A stretch of DNA of 64,000 nucleotides, taken from NCBI GenBank assembly GCA_017590115.1, contig JAGGNK010012448.1, positions 1,262,703 through 1,326,702 on the forward strand, written 5' to 3'. Positions 61,351 to 64,000 of the stretch are shown piece by piece. Position 1 is the first letter of the stretch, and each line of letters opens with the position of its first letter. Source of the DNA: Montifringilla adamsi. Lineage: Eukaryota; Chordata; Aves; Passeriformes; Passeridae. The notes beneath the pieces were generated by a model that saw only the letters and a program-made list of their open reading frames with translations, made no database searches and had not been told where the DNA came from. The position numbers and the translations under genes are program-made.

Positions 61351-64000
61351 CCACTATTTATTGTGTTTAAAGCTTTTCTTGCACAAAGAGTGAATACTTT
61401 AATTCCTCCAAAATAAATTTGTCTTAATGCATTAAGCAATGAGTAACTTACCTAAACAACAAAATATAAAAGTGTTCTGGAAAAGGTGCAATTTAAACTA
61501 TTTTAAGTATCCATCTAGGTACCATTTTAAGTATCCATAGGTACCTTCAGATGCACCTGAACCACTTAAAGATTAATGGACATAGGGATAAAGTAAGAGA
61601 CAGACAACGTAAATCCGAGTTAGGTAATTTGCAAAGTACCTAAGTTGGTAAAACAGCTCTCAATGTAATACAAATCAGCTCAAGGCTAAAAAGGGATCTA
61701 TGAAGGACCTTTATCAAGTCAAGAATGAGAAGCATTGTGCTTTCTGTTGCAAAGGGACACTAACGGGATAAAGAAGTTGTAGTATAGAGTAGTCTGCTTT
61801 TTGATTTGTCACACAAATGGTCAAAGGGTGATAACTGAGCTCTTCTCAAATTCTCAGTTGCTGTTGATATGTAAACACACACATCCGTTTGTACTTGGTA
61901 GGATTTTCACTGCATCACCATTTTCAATGGTAGTGTAGTACACCTTCTTTTAACAAATGTTAACTTTCAAATAGGATTGCATCCATGCAGCACGAAGTTA
62001 TATTCATACCATTAATTGCATTTTTTAAAATGCCTGGTTCTGCAAAATATCAGCTACTTCTTTTGTGCACTATGCATTTGCACTTGAGCATAGCATGAAT
62101 TTGCAGGTCCTGCATTATTACCTTGTGATAATGCCAGTAGCTGGGAGACCCAGAAGCAACTTTCCCCCTTATTAACAGCTCAAAATGGTCTCGAAAGACA
62201 ACAGACGATAAACCCCAAACGTACACCTCTGCTGTTTCTCTCTTTGTCTATCTATTTTTATATTAAGAATATCTTAATTACCAACAGCCATTTGGGTGTA
62301 ATACAATGAGTGAGTTTTTTCTATAGGTTTTAAGAAGATACATAGCTTTCTTTACCCATACTGCCAGTCTTCCCTACCATATTCCTACCCTTCGGTAATA
62401 AAGTATTTAACTTAATGAAATCCAATGCAGTTAAGACGTACATGCTAAAGTTACCTGCTTTGGATGCTGCCTCATAGGTAGAATCAACAGATTGCTGCAC
62501 TGTTTGTAATAAGACATTCAGATTGTTAATTTTTTTTCCATCTTAAAAATGTCATGTAATTTAAGGAACACAGATTATTATACTCAATTCAGAAAATTGT
62601 CCTGCTAAGTGTACCAGCATAAACCAGATTGTGTATCTATAGCTACAAGAATGTCATACATAATGTGTGGAAATGTTACTGTGTGTCTTGCCTTCAAGGT
62701 GGTTCAGTCAATCTCTCATACATGGAGTGGCTGGCTGGAGGACCACTACACTTGCTCACAGATTCCTGCTCAGAAACCATGTATCACTAACAATAACCCT
62801 AAAACTGAGATTGGATTTACCTAGCTTGTCTTTAGCCCTCATTAAAGTGGCAAAATTTTTATCTAATCAGTTCTGATGATTCAGATCTCTGATGACATTA
62901 AACATCAAGTCACACTCCATAAGGAATGATAAAAGCTGCATCTTAAAAAGGAACAGTAGGTAGGATGAATAAACTGCCCTACAGTTAAAAGCAGCACAGA
63001 GGCAAACATAAATACAGCGCAAAGGAAAGATAACAGCTAATAAATATTTATTGTTCACTGGCCTCCTGTTCCTAGTGTTATGATGCCTAAACAACCTGTA
63101 TCTGTTTTTATAGCAGAACACAGCACACCCTTAAGTAGTTGACTTGAGAAAGGATCCCCTTTAAAATTCTGCCCTTTGCTCACAGTGCAAAGGACATTTG
63201 TATTTCCATAATGCATTCATCCATGTCATTCAAACAAGCTTAAAACATATCCTAAAAAGTGTAATTTCTGTTTGTTGCCATTTTTCACAGCTTCCTAGAT
63301 ACTCTTGTCTGGTTGGTTAATTAAGACTATAGATGTTATTACAAATTTGTATTTCATGAGCATCACTGTTATGTTTACCCTTGGAAATAAAGGTGGTGTT
63401 GCACTGCATTATTTAACCAGATGCAGACAGGAAATTATGTAACCCTTTTCCACATTTTCAAGGTTTGCTTTCCAAAGCCATACTGGGGTTTGTTTTTTTT
63501 TTAATTAAAAACCCCTAAATTTCAGGATAATAGCCAAATTCCTACCCTGACAACCTAAATTTTTTTAAGAAAACAACAATGTACTCAGAGGTGGGGAGTC
63601 TTATCTACAGTCCTTTTCAAAACAACCCATGAAGACATAGCCTGCTAAATTTATATCTGGCAGAACCTTTTTCTTATCTGTTGTTTATTATGTTTTCTTA
63701 TCTGTTGTTACTCATTTGCTGTAGTTTAGTACATGGATAATGAACATTCATCCTTCCTGCCTTGTAGACTGAATTTTATAATTCGACAGGTATTTATGAG
63801 TGCTGTGATTACTAATTTAAATAAATTCTTCCTCAATATTTAAAATGCATTCAAACTCCAGAATCATGGCACTGGCTAACAAAAGATAGTTCATTAGGGA
63901 AAACCTAGATGAATGGTGTTCAGGGTCGCTGAATATTTAAAGATAAGCAAGTTTTGAACTGTAAACTGGATGGTTTCACTTCTGCTGGGCAAATACAATT
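61351..64000. other. Unique AT-rich sequence to window end
   Basis: No gene recognised. At 61500-61547 a roughly 24-base unit (TTTTAAGTATCCATCTAGGT...) is duplicated in tandem with a 2-base gap, and near 63670-63710 TTTTCTTATCTGTTGTT recurs. Open frames at 62609-62824 and 62867-63121 have no known domain. Confidence 0.5.
61500..61547. repeat. Small tandem duplication
   Basis: ATTTTAAGTATCCAT-CT-AGGTACC is followed directly by ATTTTAAGTATCCAT-AGGTACC, differing by a 2-base CT gap. Replication slippage is the simplest explanation. Confidence 0.9.

Noticed and set aside
1..64000. CRISPR arrays, bacterial-type operons, telomere repeats, mitochondrial insertions
   Set aside because: I looked for regularly spaced repeats, ribosome-binding patterns, TTAGGG arrays and mitochondrial gene text and saw none. 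The window is vertebrate nuclear DNA.

Overview
The window looks like bird nuclear DNA, probably from a passerine. It is AT-rich and CpG-poor. Its recognisable repeats are mostly CR1-type LINE fragments with the usual avian 3' end (a diverged ATTCTATGATTCTA-like tail), plus LTRs resembling the avian ERVL-type family. 'Bird' is a confident call; 'songbird' is a guess from repeat flavour. I found no protein-coding gene. No open frame in either strand looks like a conserved protein. The longest (152 codons at 40129-40587) starts inside an LTR, and the best protein-like one (24756-25142) is the C-terminal tail of a CR1 ORF2. The window is best read as intergenic or deep-intronic sequence.

Layout. 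1-7980: mostly unique AT-rich sequence with a TA/TG microsatellite (1517-1648) and an AACC-rich tract. 7981-8817: CR1 (+) with a CpG-dense patch. 11384-11645: CR1 (-). 20517-20994: ERVL-like LTR (-). 23320-23790: GC-rich stretch ending in a TATA-like box. 24542-25199: CR1 (+). 26700-27270: much older CR1/L3-like relic (-). 30482-31165: CR1 (+). 32894-32917: G-quadruplex motif. 33474-33970: second LTR (-). 36481-36551 and 37181-37250: a 70-bp inverted repeat pair. 37556-38618: rearranged CR1 (+) lacking its reverse transcriptase core. 39030-39076: near-perfect hairpin. 39522-39780: CR1 (-). 39841-40233: solo LTR (+) with an intact 5-bp target duplication. 40234-54834: mostly unique sequence with low-complexity tracts and a CTCF-like site. 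54835-54933: perfect 37-bp-arm hairpin. 59410-61350: the only segment outside repeats with clearly raised CpG, holding a strong splice-donor sequence and a tRNA-derived repeat relic.

The most notable non-repeat signals are the hairpin at 54835-54933, the smaller hairpin at 39030-39076, the inverted pair near 36.5/37.2 kb, and the CpG-retaining 59.4-61.3 kb block, the best candidate for a promoter or regulatory region. Family assignments come from recognising consensus-like text by eye, without alignment software; element ends are approximate unless stated.
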